DNA of 64,000 bases from Gammaproteobacteria bacterium (GCA_030583605.1 CP129466.1:310001-374000), one strand, 5' to 3'; positions 55,342 to 64,000 are shown, counted from the first letter of the stretch. Program-made: numbers and translations. The notes: generated by a model from the letters alone, not told the origin.

Positions 55342-56034
55342 TCAGGGCGCGAGCACCAGCCGGGTGCCTTCCGGGGCCAGCAGCACCTCGCCCTCCGGGC
55401 GGCTGACCGGCAACAGGTCGAGCGCGGCGAGCGCCGCGCGCCGGTGCTCGCCATCGGTGGCGGCGAAGCGCAGGACCGCGGCTGCAGAGCGCGGCGCTTC
55501 GCGCAGGCCGAGCAGGACGCCAGGCGTGTGCAGTTTTACGACCTCGCTGCCCTGCTCGTCCGCCGGGAGGAAGCCCGCGGCCTCGAAGAAGCCGCGCGTG
55601 GCATCGCGGCTGCGGCAGGCGAGTGTGACCTCGACGCAGGTTCCGACGATGGGTGGAGTGGCCGGCGAGTCGCCCCCCGGCGAGAAGGTGCGCGCTTCCA
55701 TCATGAGCACGCGATGCCCGTCGGGCCCGCGCAGCGCGGCCTCATGGAACTCGTCCGGACCGAGCCGGCGCATGTCGAATTCGTGTCCGGCATCCTCCAG
55801 CGCGCGTACCTGGCTGGCCAGGTTGGGACGCACGAAGGCGAGCGCCGGTTCATCGATTCCGGCGGCGTGCAAGCCGATGGCGATGCGGCCATCCGTGACC
55901 ACGGCGTAGTGCCACGGACGGATGTCGCCGGCCGGCAACTCGACGAATCCCAGACTGCGGTAGAACCCGAGCGACTGCAGTATGTCGGGGGCGGGCACGC
56001 TCAGTTCGAGGAATCTGCCGAACGCGCCCATCAT
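55342..56034 (-). CDS. VOC superfamily (glyoxalase/bleomycin-resistance-like) protein
   Basis: A 230-residue protein from the first of two adjacent ATGs (MMGAFGRFLELSVPAPDI). Two VOC modules are visible: the first with GFYRSLGFVELPAGD and FHEAALRGPDGHRVLMMEA, the second with VEVTLACRSRDATRGFFEAA and VLLAPEGTRLVLAP. VOC proteins are metal-dependent lyases, dioxygenases, epimerases or antibiotic-binding proteins. The metal ligands are not all obvious here and the function is unassigned. The longer open frame upstream has no family similarity. Confidence 0.78.
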   Translation of the reverse strand: MMGAFGRFLELSVPAPDILQSLGFYRSLGFVELPAGDIRPWHYAVVTDGRIAIGLHAAGIDEPALAFVRPNLASQVRALEDAGHEFDMRRLGPDEFHEAALRGPDGHRVLMMEARTFSPGGDSPATPPIVGTCVEVTLACRSRDATRGFFEAAGFLPADEQGSEVVKLHTPGVLLGLREAPRSAAAVLRFAATDGEHRRAALAALDLLPVSRPEGEVLLAPEGTRLVLAP

Positions 56035-56684
56035 GGCTGGCGGGTCGCCATGTCGCGGGTACGCGGTTTCTCGTCGGCGGATGAGGCGGTGATCGCGGCC
56101 CCAGCGCGCCGCGCACAACGCCGAACGGCACATGTGGCGTGCCGCCGACCGAGGCTGCGCTCGGGACGGCCTCCAACGGGCGTGTGAGGCCGGCGTCGCA
56201 GGAGCGAAGCCGCAAGCCGAACCCGAGCGAGCACCGCACAGGGATGTGCGAAGCGAGCGTCCCGGCGCAGGCCGTCCCGAGCGCAGCTCCCCGCATCCGA
56301 ATCGCAGTGCACGGTCCGCACCCAGGAGCGGCTGCGCAAGTCTGCTGACGACGACATGCCGACACTCTAGCAATCCGGCCTGGCAACGGGGGCTTCTGTC
56401 ATCCGGCAGCAGCAACGTTGCGCTGCCTCTCATCGGCACAAAGGCCTGACGCCGGCGGGCTGCCGAACCGAGACCCGTTTTGCATAACGCCGGTCCGGCC
56501 AGCCCGGCTGTGACCGGAATGTGACATATGACACGCCGCCGGTTCACATGAATCCGGAAGCTGGGTCCGCCATTTCTCGGTAGGGCGCGAATGGCCCCGG
56601 CTGCGCTGCGGGCGCAAGCGGGCGACCCGGTCTGGAGCGGTTATGTCACAAATACCCAGGATCGTGACCTGCACTGAGGTGCGC
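56035..56684. other. Gene-free region upstream of the pilus operon
   Basis: About 650 bases without a supportable gene. It contains the inverted-repeat element described separately and, near 56510–56550, TGTGAC twice (TGTGACCGGAATGTGACATA), which could be half-sites of a CRP-like regulator before mshL. No clear sigma-70 promoter was found. Confidence 0.45.
56154..56287. repeat. 134-base element bounded by a perfect 19-bp inverted repeat
   Basis: GCTGCGCTCGGGACGGCCT at 56154–56172 has its exact reverse complement at 56269–56287. Inside are two smaller hairpins: GGCCTC/GAGGCC (56168–56173 with 56186–56191, competing with the outer stem) and CGCACA/TGTGCG (56235–56250) around a GGGA loop. No open frame accounts for it. 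It may be a small palindromic mobile element (MITE-like) or a structured RNA. Confidence 0.65.
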
Positions 56685-58382
56685 ATGGCCGACGCAACAT
56701 GCTCTCGCGTCCGTACCGGCGTTGTGCTCGCGATATCGAGCGCTGCCGTCACGGTGCTCGCGGGCTGCGGCACGCTCACGCAGTTCGACCCCGACCCAGT
56801 TCATCTCGAGCAGCCGGTGACCGACGCCGGCATTCCGGCACCCGTGACGCAGCTCCCGGTGCCGCCTCCGCCGACACCCGCCCCGCCGCAGGAAACCTAC
56901 AGCCTGGTCGTGACCGACATGCCGGTGCGTGACGTGCTGTTCGCGCTCGCGCGCGACGCGCGCGTGAACGTGGACATTCACGGCGAGATCGGCGGCAACG
57001 TCACCATGAACGCCATCGACCAGACCCTGCCGCAGATCCTCGACCGGATCAGCCGCCAGGTGAGCCTGCGTTACCAGCTGGAATCCGGCAGCCTGGTGGT
57101 GACGCCGGACCTGCCCTTCTGGCGCAACTATCGCGTCGACTACGTCAATCTCGCCCGCAGCAGCGAGGGCGAGGTCAGTGTCGCCACGGCCGTTGCCTCC
57201 ACCGGCGGCAGCGTCGAGGGCGAGGAATCCGGCGGTGGCGGTGGCGGCGGCAGTTCCGGCGGCAGCGAGCTGGGCAACGTCTCGCGCACCACGGTGCGCA
57301 GCGTTTCGGACAACGCGTTCTGGACGATCCTCGCCGCCAACATTCGCCAGATCGTCACCGGACAGGGCGCGGGCAGCGAGACGGCGACCGGCGGCGCGCC
57401 GGCGGCGGGCGGCGACCCGGTGCTGGTGAACCCGATCGCCGGCATCGTGAGCGTGCAGGCCACCCAGGCCCAGCACAGCCAGGTGCAGGCCTTCGTGGAC
57501 CAGGTGTCCGTCAACTCGAAGCGCCAGGTGCTGATCGAGGTCACCGTGGTCGAGGTCAATCTCGGCGACCAGTACCAGGCGGGCGTGGACTGGGCGCGGG
57601 TTTCCGCCGGCGGCGGCGCCGGCAGTAACGGGCCCTCGTTCCTCTCGGAGATGACCGCCAACAACCTGGGCGCGCCGCCGGTGTTCACGATGACGTACAA
57701 CAACTTCGATGCGGACGGCAGCGGCATCAGCGCTGCGGTCAAGCTGCTGGCGCAGTTCGGCGACACCAAGGTGCTCTCCAGCCCGCGCATCATGGCCCTG
57801 AACAACCAGACCGCGTTGCTCAAGGTGGTCGACGAGCGCGTGTATTTCAGCCTGCAGCAGGACATCACGGAAGCCTCCAGCAACAACCCGCAGCGCACGG
57901 TGATCACGAGCGAGATCCGCACCGTGCCGGTGGGTTTCGTGATGAGCGTGACGCCGCAGATCAATGCGAACGGCAACGTCAGTCTGAACATCCGGCCGAC
58001 GATCACGCGGATTCTCGGGTTCGCAGTGGACCCGGCGCCGGAACTGCTCGGTGCCGACTTCCAGAACCTCGTGCCCGAGATTCACGTGAACGAGATCGAG
58101 TCGTTGCTCGAGGTGGCCGACGGCCAGACCGTGGTCATCGGCGGGCTGATGACGGATGAGGTCAGCAAGAATCGCGACGAGGTTCCGCTGCTCGGCCGGC
58201 TTCCCGGGATCGGCGACCTGTTCGCCTACCGCGACGACAAGGTGACGAAGAGCGAGCTCGTGCTGTTCCTGCGCCCGACGGTGATCCGCGGCGCAGGCGT
58301 CGGCGACGCGGCCATCGCGCGCGGGCCGGCACCGACCTCGGTCGGCGCCATCGTCCCGCAGTCCGTGGAGCCGCGGCTTTGA
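56685..58382 (+). CDS. mshL: MSHA-type pilus secretin MshL
   Basis: A 565-residue outer-membrane secretin. The ATG at 56685 gives a lipoprotein signal with lipobox VTVLAGC and is preceded by GAGG with good spacing; an ATG at 56643 with GGAG upstream is possible but makes the signal peptide long. The N-terminal part has TYSLVVTDMPVRDVLFALAR and the STN-like DIHGEIGGNVTMNAI. A Gly/Ser-rich linker (ESGGGGGGGSSGGSE) separates it from the N1-like domain, followed by the secretin core with RQVLIEVTVVEVNLGDQYQA, VKLLAQFGDTKVLSSPRIMA and VADGQTVVIGGLMTDEVSKN. It forms the exit pore for the pilus. First gene of the operon. Confidence 0.92.
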   Translation: MADATCSRVRTGVVLAISSAAVTVLAGCGTLTQFDPDPVHLEQPVTDAGIPAPVTQLPVPPPPTPAPPQETYSLVVTDMPVRDVLFALARDARVNVDIHGEIGGNVTMNAIDQTLPQILDRISRQVSLRYQLESGSLVVTPDLPFWRNYRVDYVNLARSSEGEVSVATAVASTGGSVEGEESGGGGGGGSSGGSELGNVSRTTVRSVSDNAFWTILAANIRQIVTGQGAGSETATGGAPAAGGDPVLVNPIAGIVSVQATQAQHSQVQAFVDQVSVNSKRQVLIEVTVVEVNLGDQYQAGVDWARVSAGGGAGSNGPSFLSEMTANNLGAPPVFTMTYNNFDADGSGISAAVKLLAQFGDTKVLSSPRIMALNNQTALLKVVDERVYFSLQQDITEASSNNPQRTVITSEIRTVPVGFVMSVTPQINANGNVSLNIRPTITRILGFAVDPAPELLGADFQNLVPEIHVNEIESLLEVADGQTVVIGGLMTDEVSKNRDEVPLLGRLPGIGDLFAYRDDKVTKSELVLFLRPTVIRGAGVGDAAIARGPAPTSVGAIVPQSVEPRL

Positions 58383-59641
58383 GCTCACTGCTCGACGTGC
58401 TGCACCGGCGCTCGTCGCGGCCCGGGGACGCGGCGGCGGCCGCCGAGGTGGTGCCGGGCACTCCCGAGTCGGTCGAGGAGGCCGCTGCGGCGCTCGACAT
58501 TACCGCGGAGCTCGAGCTGGTCGCCGCACCGACAGGACCGTATCGTGAGCCTGCGGTCACTGCCTCCGATGAGACGGTGGACGACAGCGTCCCACACAGG
58601 GATGTGCCAGCGGAGGCAACGCAGGCGCTCGGCACGACCACGGAACTGCGCCGGTGGACCGACGTGGCTCAACCCGGCGCGGCGCCGGCCGCGATCGCAG
58701 TCGCTGGCAGCAGCCCGGTGGCGCGAAGCCGCGTGGGCTTCGTGCTGGTCGTGCTCGGACTGGTTGCCGTCGCGGCCGCGCTCGCGGCCTGGCGACTCCT
58801 GCAACCGCCGCAGGAGAGTTTCCTGGCACAACCGGAGCCGATGCCGGCACCGGTCGCCGACACTGCGGTCGTCGATCCCGGTAACGAAACCGGACCGGTG
58901 GCAAGCGCACCCGCGCCACCGCCGGCTGCCGCGCCCGTGGAGCGCCGGCCGGCCATCGACACGGCGACCGAGGTTGCCTGGTACGACCAACCGGCGCTGC
59001 CGGAAGCGACGCCGGCGCCGCAAGCCGCGCCCCTGATCGAGATCACGCGCGGCACTACTGGGCAAAGCCCGGTCTTTCCGCGACTAAGCGCGGCCTACGA
59101 TGCGCTCCTTGTGGGCGACGGGTTCCGCGCCGAGGCCCTCTATCGCGAGGTGCTCGGCATCGAGCCGGCCAACATTGACGCGTTGCTCGGCCTTGCATCG
59201 CTTGCGGCCCGCGCCGGGCGCACGCCGGAAGCGCTCGATCTTTACCGCAGTGTGCAGCGGCTCGACCCGAAGAACGCCAGCGCGGCGGCAGCGCTGTCGG
59301 CCCTCCCCGGCGGGGCAGTGCCGGCCTCGACAGAGAGCGAGCTGAAGCTCATGTTGCGCGAGCAGCCGGCGGCCGCGTCGCTGCACTTTGCGCTCGGCGT
59401 GCGCTACGTCCACGAGCAGCGCTGGCCGGACGCCCAGGCGGCGTTCTTCGAGGCGGTGCGCCACGAACCCACCAATGCCGATTTCGCCTTCAATCTCGCG
59501 GTGAGCCTCGACCGCATGGGACAAGCGCGGCAGGCGGCGAGTTATTACGAGCGCGCCATCGAACTCGCGAGCGGTGCCCAGCAGTTCGATCCGGTGGCCG
59601 CGCGCGCGCGGCTCGCCGTGTTGCGCGGCGGGCAGGGCTGA
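58379..59641 (+). CDS. TPR protein, MshN-like
   Basis: A 420-residue bitopic membrane protein. The start is a TTG overlapping the secretin stop as TTGA (58379–58382), giving SSLLDVLHRRSSRPGD. A cytoplasmic N-terminal third leads to one membrane helix (VGFVLVVLGLVAVAAALAAW), a Pro/Ala-rich periplasmic stretch and C-terminal tetratricopeptide repeats (AEALYREVLGIEPANIDALL, RTPEALDLYRSVQRLDPKNA, QRWPDAQAAFFEAVRHEPTN). MshN in MSHA loci has the same plan. A scaffold role in pilus assembly is assumed from location; direct sequence similarity to MshN is weak. Confidence 0.8.
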   Translation: MSSLLDVLHRRSSRPGDAAAAAEVVPGTPESVEEAAAALDITAELELVAAPTGPYREPAVTASDETVDDSVPHRDVPAEATQALGTTTELRRWTDVAQPGAAPAAIAVAGSSPVARSRVGFVLVVLGLVAVAAALAAWRLLQPPQESFLAQPEPMPAPVADTAVVDPGNETGPVASAPAPPPAAAPVERRPAIDTATEVAWYDQPALPEATPAPQAAPLIEITRGTTGQSPVFPRLSAAYDALLVGDGFRAEALYREVLGIEPANIDALLGLASLAARAGRTPEALDLYRSVQRLDPKNASAAAALSALPGGAVPASTESELKLMLREQPAAASLHFALGVRYVHEQRWPDAQAAFFEAVRHEPTNADFAFNLAVSLDRMGQARQAASYYERAIELASGAQQFDPVAARARLAVLRGGQG

Positions 59642-59646
59642 GTCCC

Positions 59647-61416
59647 ATGGCGACGACGGCTCCAAATGCCGCCACTGCGAACACACGGCCATCGCCGGAG
59701 CGCACGGAGCGGCGTGGCCCGCGCCGCCAGCTCGGCGAGTTTCTTCTCGAGCAAGGCCTGCTCACCCGCGACCAGCTGCGCGTCGCCCTGACCGAGCAGA
59801 AGCAGAGCAACGATCGGCTCGGCAAGATCCTGGTGCGGCTCGGGCTCATCAGCGAGTCCGTGCTGCGCGATGCGCTCGCCGAGATGCTGCGCGTCGAGAG
59901 CGTGGACCTCTCCCGGGTGGTGCCGGACCATGACGCCGTCATGCTGCTGCCGGAGGAGCTGGCGCGGCGGCTGCGCGTATTGCCGGTTGCCTACGATCCG
60001 AACACGCGGGTGCTGACGCTGGCCATGTCCGACACCTTCGACGTGGTCGCGATGGACCAGGTGGCGGCGCTCCTCGGTCAGGACATCGAGATCCGCACGC
60101 TGCTCGCGAGCGAGGCCGAGATCTACGGCGCGATCGAGACGTTCTACGGCCGCGAGTTCTCGCTGGCCGGAATCCTGCACGAAATAGATTCGATGCACGA
60201 TGCGGCGGCTGCGCCCGCCGTGGTCGACGAGGTGACGCAGCCGATGGTGCGGCTCGTCGATGCGCTGCTCGCCGACGCGGTGAAACGGCGTGCGTCCGAC
60301 ATCCACCTGGAGCCCGAGGAGGGCTTCATCCGCGTGCGCTACCGCGTGGACGGGGTGCTGCAGCAGGTGTCGACCATTCACAAGAAGTTCTGGAGTGCCA
60401 TCGTGGTGCGGCTGAAAGTCATGTCCGGCATGGACATCACCGAAACCCGCGCCCCGCAGGACGGCCGCATCTCGCTCTCCATCGGCGGACGCAGCGTGGA
60501 CTTCCGCGTGGCCGCCCAGCCGACCATTCACGGCGAGAACCTGGTGTTGCGCATCCTCGACCGGCGCAGCGGCGTGGTGCCGCTCGAGCAGCTCGGGCTG
60601 CACGACGACCAGCTCACGGTCCTGAAGATGCTGATGGCGCGCCCGGAGGGGGTGATCCTCGTCACCGGCCCGACGGGCAGCGGCAAGACCACGACGCTGT
60701 ACTCGATCCTCAACTACCGCAACGACGAGTCGGTCAACATCATGACGCTCGAGGATCCGGTGGAGTATCCCTTTCCGATGATCCGCCAGACCTCCCTCGG
60801 CGAGGCGGTGAAGCTCGACTTCGCGGGCGGCATACGCTCGCTCATGCGCCAGGATCCCGACATCATCCTCGTCGGCGAGATACGCGACGAGGCGACTGCG
60901 GAGATGGCGTTTCGCGCGGCCATGACCGGGCACCAGGTCTACTCGACGCTGCACACGAACTCCGCGCTCGGCGCGATCCCGCGCCTGCTCGACATCGGCC
61001 TGCGGCCGGCGGTCCTTGCCGGCAACATCATCGGCGTGCTCGCGCAGCGGCTGGTACGCCGCCTGTGCACGAACTGCAGGACGCCGTATCAGCCCGATGA
61101 CATCGAGTGTCGGCTCATGGGCCTGGAGTCCGCGGCCACGCCGACCCTCTACCGCGCCGGTGGCTGCGAACGCTGCCACCAGCAGGGCTTCAAGGGGCGG
61201 CTTGCGGTCATGGAAGTCCTGCGTTTCGACCAGGACTTCGACAACGCGCTCGCGCAGAACCAGTCGCTCGGCGAACTGCGCCGGCTGGCCGCCGCCAAGG
61301 GCTTTCGCGCGCTCGCCGACGACGGCATCCGGCGCGTGCTGGCCGGTGACACGAGCCTGGAGGAGATCGCGCGGGTGGTGGACCTGACGGAGCGCGCGGC
61401 AGGAGTCGTGCCGTGA
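59647..61416 (+). CDS. mshE: Type IV pilus extension ATPase, MshE/GspE family
   Basis: A 589-residue hexameric ATPase. An N-terminal MshEN-type domain (RRQLGEFLLEQGLLTRDQLR, NDRLGKILVRLGLISESVLR) is of the kind that binds cyclic di-GMP in MshE. Then the ATPase core: Walker A LVTGPTGSGKTTTLYSILNY, Asp box ITETRAPQDGRIS, Walker B DPDIILVGEIRDEATAEMAF and His box TGHQVYSTLHTNSALG. A tetracysteine zinc loop (CTNCRTPY…CERCHQQGF) follows. It drives pilin polymerisation, and the intact MshEN region suggests second-messenger control of the pilus. Confidence 0.93.
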   Translation: MATTAPNAATANTRPSPERTERRGPRRQLGEFLLEQGLLTRDQLRVALTEQKQSNDRLGKILVRLGLISESVLRDALAEMLRVESVDLSRVVPDHDAVMLLPEELARRLRVLPVAYDPNTRVLTLAMSDTFDVVAMDQVAALLGQDIEIRTLLASEAEIYGAIETFYGREFSLAGILHEIDSMHDAAAAPAVVDEVTQPMVRLVDALLADAVKRRASDIHLEPEEGFIRVRYRVDGVLQQVSTIHKKFWSAIVVRLKVMSGMDITETRAPQDGRISLSIGGRSVDFRVAAQPTIHGENLVLRILDRRSGVVPLEQLGLHDDQLTVLKMLMARPEGVILVTGPTGSGKTTTLYSILNYRNDESVNIMTLEDPVEYPFPMIRQTSLGEAVKLDFAGGIRSLMRQDPDIILVGEIRDEATAEMAFRAAMTGHQVYSTLHTNSALGAIPRLLDIGLRPAVLAGNIIGVLAQRLVRRLCTNCRTPYQPDDIECRLMGLESAATPTLYRAGGCERCHQQGFKGRLAVMEVLRFDQDFDNALAQNQSLGELRRLAAAKGFRALADDGIRRVLAGDTSLEEIARVVDLTERAAGVVP

Positions 61417-62618
61417 GCGCCTACGCCTATCACGCGCTCGACTCGGGCGGGCGCGTCGTCCAGGGCCAGATCGCCGCGCTCAGCGAGGCCGACCTCGACG
61501 GCCGTCTCGCGTTGATCGGGCTGCAGCTCATCCGCTGCCGCAAGCTGCGTGGCGACGGCCGGGTGACCGGCGCCAGGGTGGGGCGGCGCGAGCTCATCAA
61601 TTTCTGCTTTCACCTCGGCCAGGCGCACAAGGCCGGCCTGCCGCTCCTCGACGCGCTCGGCGACTTGCGCGAGAGCACGGGCAATGCCGGTTTCCGCGTC
61701 ACGCTTGCCGCGCTGTGCCTTGCCGTGGAGAGCGGCCGCAGCCTGTCGGAGGCGATGGCGGAGTTTCCGGCGACCTTCGACCGGGTCTTCGTGAGCCTGA
61801 TCCGCGCCGGCGAGCAGTCCGGCGAACTCACGCAGGTGCTCGCCAAGATGACCGACACCCTGAAGTGGCAGGACGAACTGGTCTCGCAGACGAAGAAGCT
61901 CGTGCTCTATCCCGCCTTCGTCGGTGCGGTGGTTGCCGGCGTGGTGTTCTTCCTGATGCTCTACGTCGTCCCGCAGCTGACGGAGTTCCTCGCGAACATG
62001 GGCCAGGAGATGCCGTTGCACACGCGGGCGCTCGTCGCGGCCTCGGCGTTCGTCGTGGCGTGGTGGCCGGCACTGCTCGCCCTGCCCGTGATCGCGTTCT
62101 TCGGCGCGCGCCTGGCGCTCGCCCGCAGCTTGACGGCGCGGCGCGCGTTCGACCGGCTGAAGCTGCGCGCCTGGGTGGTGGGGCCGATCCTCGAGAAGAT
62201 CGTCATGAGCCGCTTCGTGACTTATTTCCAGATCATGTATGCCTCGGGCATCACCGTGGTGGATGCGCTGCGGACCTCGCGTGAGCTGGCCGGCAACGCG
62301 GTGGTGGCCGATGCCCTCGACCAGGCCAGCGCCTTCGTCGAGCAGGGCAACGCGCTGAGCGCGGGCATTGCCCGGGCCGGCCTGTTTCCGCCGCTCGTCG
62401 TGCGCATGGTCAAGATGGGTGAGGACATCGGGCAGCTCGATGAGGCGCTGCTGAACGTCACCTACTTCTACAACCGCGAGGTACAGGAGTCCGTCGACCG
62501 GCTGCAGAGCATGATCGAGCCGGCGATGACCGTGATCCTCGGCCTGATTCTCGGCTGGGTCATGATGTCGGTGCTCGGCCCGATCTACGAGACCGTCGGC
62601 AACCTCGGAGCCGGATGA
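61413..62618 (+). CDS. mshG: Type II secretion F-family pilus platform protein, MshG-like
   Basis: A 401-residue inner-membrane platform protein. The GTG at 61413 overlaps the ATPase stop (GTGA). Two T2SSF domains are present, each with a helical cytoplasmic bundle: INFCFHLGQAHKAGLPLLDA…SLIRAGEQSGELTQVLAKM and FVTYFQIMYASGITVVDALR…VVRMVKMGEDIGQLDEALL. Membrane helices are at VLYPAFVGAVVAGVVFFLML, AFVVAWWPALLALPVIAFF and MTVILGLILGWVMMSVLGPI. It converts ATPase motion into pilin insertion. Its stop overlaps the next start (ATGATG). Confidence 0.92.
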   Translation: MSAYAYHALDSGGRVVQGQIAALSEADLDGRLALIGLQLIRCRKLRGDGRVTGARVGRRELINFCFHLGQAHKAGLPLLDALGDLRESTGNAGFRVTLAALCLAVESGRSLSEAMAEFPATFDRVFVSLIRAGEQSGELTQVLAKMTDTLKWQDELVSQTKKLVLYPAFVGAVVAGVVFFLMLYVVPQLTEFLANMGQEMPLHTRALVAASAFVVAWWPALLALPVIAFFGARLALARSLTARRAFDRLKLRAWVVGPILEKIVMSRFVTYFQIMYASGITVVDALRTSRELAGNAVVADALDQASAFVEQGNALSAGIARAGLFPPLVVRMVKMGEDIGQLDEALLNVTYFYNREVQESVDRLQSMIEPAMTVILGLILGWVMMSVLGPIYETVGNLGAG

Positions 62619-64000
62619 TGCGCGCGGGCCATGTCGTTTACTTCAGCTCCCTCGGTTGCACGCTGTGGAGCTGGCACGAGCGGAAATTCCTGGCGAGCCC
62701 GGTGCGCATTGCGGTTGGCGCAGACCCCGGCGCCATCGTCGCGGAGCTGCAGCGCCTTGAGCCGGCGCCGGTCGCCGTGCTCGTGGACATGATCGACGAA
62801 GAGCACGTGGTCGACACGATGGCCCGTCTCGCCCGGCGCGACCAGCGCGCATTGGTCGAGCGCAAGCTCGCCAAGGCCTTCCCCCGCACCCCATTCCGCG
62901 CCGCGCAACCGCAGGGCCGCCGGCAGGCCGGCGCCACGGAGCAGCGGGTGCTGCTTTCGGCACTGACGCGCCCGGAACCCGTGCGCGGCCTGTTGCAGCG
63001 TCTCGCCGAGGCGCGGCTCCCGGTCATCGGAATCTACAGCCCGGCGCTGCTCGCTTCACGGCTGCTCGACGAGCAGGCGCGCAGCGCGCCGACGGCGTTT
63101 CTGGTGCTGCGCCGGAGCAACGGGCGGCTCCAGCACAGCTTCTTCCATCACGGCGAACTGGCCGGCAGCCGGCGGCTGCGCGCGGTAGCGGTCACGGCGG
63201 AGGAGGACCCGGGCCTGTTCGTGTCGCAGATCGAAGAGAGCCTGCGCTACTTCGAGCCGAGTTTCGCCGCAAGCCCGGCCGCGCCGCTGCAGGTGCTGCT
63301 GCCGTCGGCGGATGTCACGGCGCTGCAGTCCGCAGGGGTGCACGGCGACGGCTGGCAGCCGCGTGCACTGCCGCTCGCGGCGATGCGCCGGCGCCTGCGC
63401 ATCGCGGCTGATATCGGCGAGCAAGAGTCGGAGCGCTGGTTCATCGAACTGCTGCGCCACCCGCCGCAGGAACCGAACTTCGCACCGTCCGCCGATCGTC
63501 ACTACTTCGGCCTGTTCAGGCTGCGCCGGTTTGCCCATGCGGCCTGCTACGCGGTGGCCGGTGCCGCGCTGGCCGGCGCGCTGTACAACGCGCTTGCGAT
63601 CGCCGATCTGCGCCAACGCGCGGCTGAATCCTCCGATACCGCGCTGGCGCTGCAGGCCGTGCTGCCCGGGACGACGGACGAACAGTCGCCGGAGCCCGAC
63701 CCCTTGCAGATGCGCGAGGCGGTACTGATCTTCGAGTCGTTGCGCGCGCACCAGTCGGATCCGGCCACGATCCTGGCCACGGTTGCCGCGGCGGTCTCGC
63801 GCCAGCCCCACATCCGCATCGACACGATCCGGTGGGCGGCGCCGGCAGACGCCGCAGTGCCTGCAACGGACGACACTGCCGGGGCGACGGAGGAGCTCCC
63901 GGCTGCCGATCCCGGTGGCGTCAGCGTCGTGATCGAGGGGCGTGTCGAGCCGTTCGATGGCGCCTACCCGCGTGCGTTCGAGGAGCTGCGCGGGTTCGTG
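62615..64000 (+). CDS. PilM/PilN-like pilus assembly protein, 3'-truncated by window edge
   Basis: The frame is open from the ATG at 62615, overlapping the MshG stop, to the end of the window (462 codons without a stop). The first 300 residues look like a worn actin-fold PilM/GspL-type domain (VVYFSSLGCTLWSWHERKFL; PVAVLVDMIDEEHVVDTMAR; RDQRALVERKLAKAFPRTPF). The only membrane helix is at about residues 308–330 (CYAVAGAALAGALYNALAIA), followed by a periplasmic part like PilN (LIFESLRAHQSDPATILATV, SRQPHIRIDTIRWAAP). That would make it an MshI/MshJ- or PilM–PilN-type fusion. The rest of the gene is outside the window. Confidence 0.72.
   Translation, partial: MMRAGHVVYFSSLGCTLWSWHERKFLASPVRIAVGADPGAIVAELQRLEPAPVAVLVDMIDEEHVVDTMARLARRDQRALVERKLAKAFPRTPFRAAQPQGRRQAGATEQRVLLSALTRPEPVRGLLQRLAEARLPVIGIYSPALLASRLLDEQARSAPTAFLVLRRSNGRLQHSFFHHGELAGSRRLRAVAVTAEEDPGLFVSQIEESLRYFEPSFAASPAAPLQVLLPSADVTALQSAGVHGDGWQPRALPLAAMRRRLRIAADIGEQESERWFIELLRHPPQEPNFAPSADRHYFGLFRLRRFAHAACYAVAGAALAGALYNALAIADLRQRAAESSDTALALQAVLPGTTDEQSPEPDPLQMREAVLIFESLRAHQSDPATILATVAAAVSRQPHIRIDTIRWAAPADAAVPATDDTAGATEELPAADPGGVSVVIEGRVEPFDGAYPRAFEELRGFV

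Noticed and set aside
56646..58388. 580-codon minus-strand frame opposite mshL
   Set aside because: Antisense shadow, rich in His/Asp/Arg without domains.
59545..61179. 544-codon minus-strand frame opposite the pilus ATPase gene
   Set aside because: Antisense shadow of a gene with complete Walker A/B and zinc motifs.

Overview
This is a GC-rich bacterial chromosome segment, most likely from a gammaproteobacterium. The evidence is the rsmB–DUF4390–NtrY/NtrX block, the argS–SPOR pair near priA, an MSHA-type pilus locus, a fused-domain PntA/PntB transhydrogenase, and GTAG-type REP repeats like those common in Xanthomonadales and relatives. No tRNA, rRNA, CRISPR array, transposase or prophage gene was recognised. 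Genus cannot be told from the window.

Layout. 1–9.6 kb is housekeeping: the end of rsmB, a DUF4390 exported protein, an NtrY-like sensor kinase and an NtrX-like regulator with a worn AAA+ domain (+). Next come a PLP-dependent deaminase/desulfhydrase-family enzyme, a SPOR protein and argS (–), then an N-formylglutamate amidohydrolase-family gene (+). 9.6–17.3 kb holds priA with a cluster of DnaA-box-like sites at its start, an ECF sigma factor followed by a membrane DUF3619 protein, a small acidic exported protein and an Arg-rich DUF3106 protein, and pntAB. 17.3–22 kb is a minus-strand run of four exported proteins: an M64-type metallopeptidase with thrombospondin-3 and dockerin-like repeats, two proteins I cannot assign, and a PEP-CTERM-like protein. 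22.4–27.5 kb holds a VapBC pair, a pirin, a Rieske oxygenase, an HNH endonuclease and a 5'-3' exonuclease flanked by REP elements.

27.7–51.8 kb is an extracellular or O-polysaccharide locus. It carries an outer-membrane lectin-like protein (Wzi), an oxidoreductase/acetyltransferase/aminotransferase set for an N-acetylated amino sugar, a membrane-bound 4,6-dehydratase, a polyprenyl-phosphate sugar transferase, an epimerase and three glycosyltransferases. It also carries three methyltransferases, a polysaccharide deacetylase, a FemAB-like acyltransferase, and Wzx, Wzy, Wzz and a very long SLBB export protein. Together these give almost all parts of a Wzx/Wzy-dependent pathway, but no BY-type tyrosine kinase is present. 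Most neighbours overlap by 4 bases, several with TTG or GTG starts.

52–56 kb returns to metabolism: a fructosamine kinase-family protein, a 130-bp tandem REP array, acetyl-CoA synthetase and a VOC protein. After a 650-bp gene-free gap with a perfect 19-bp inverted repeat, the window ends in an MSHA-like pilus operon: secretin MshL, TPR protein MshN, ATPase MshE, platform protein MshG and a PilM/PilN-like protein cut by the window edge.
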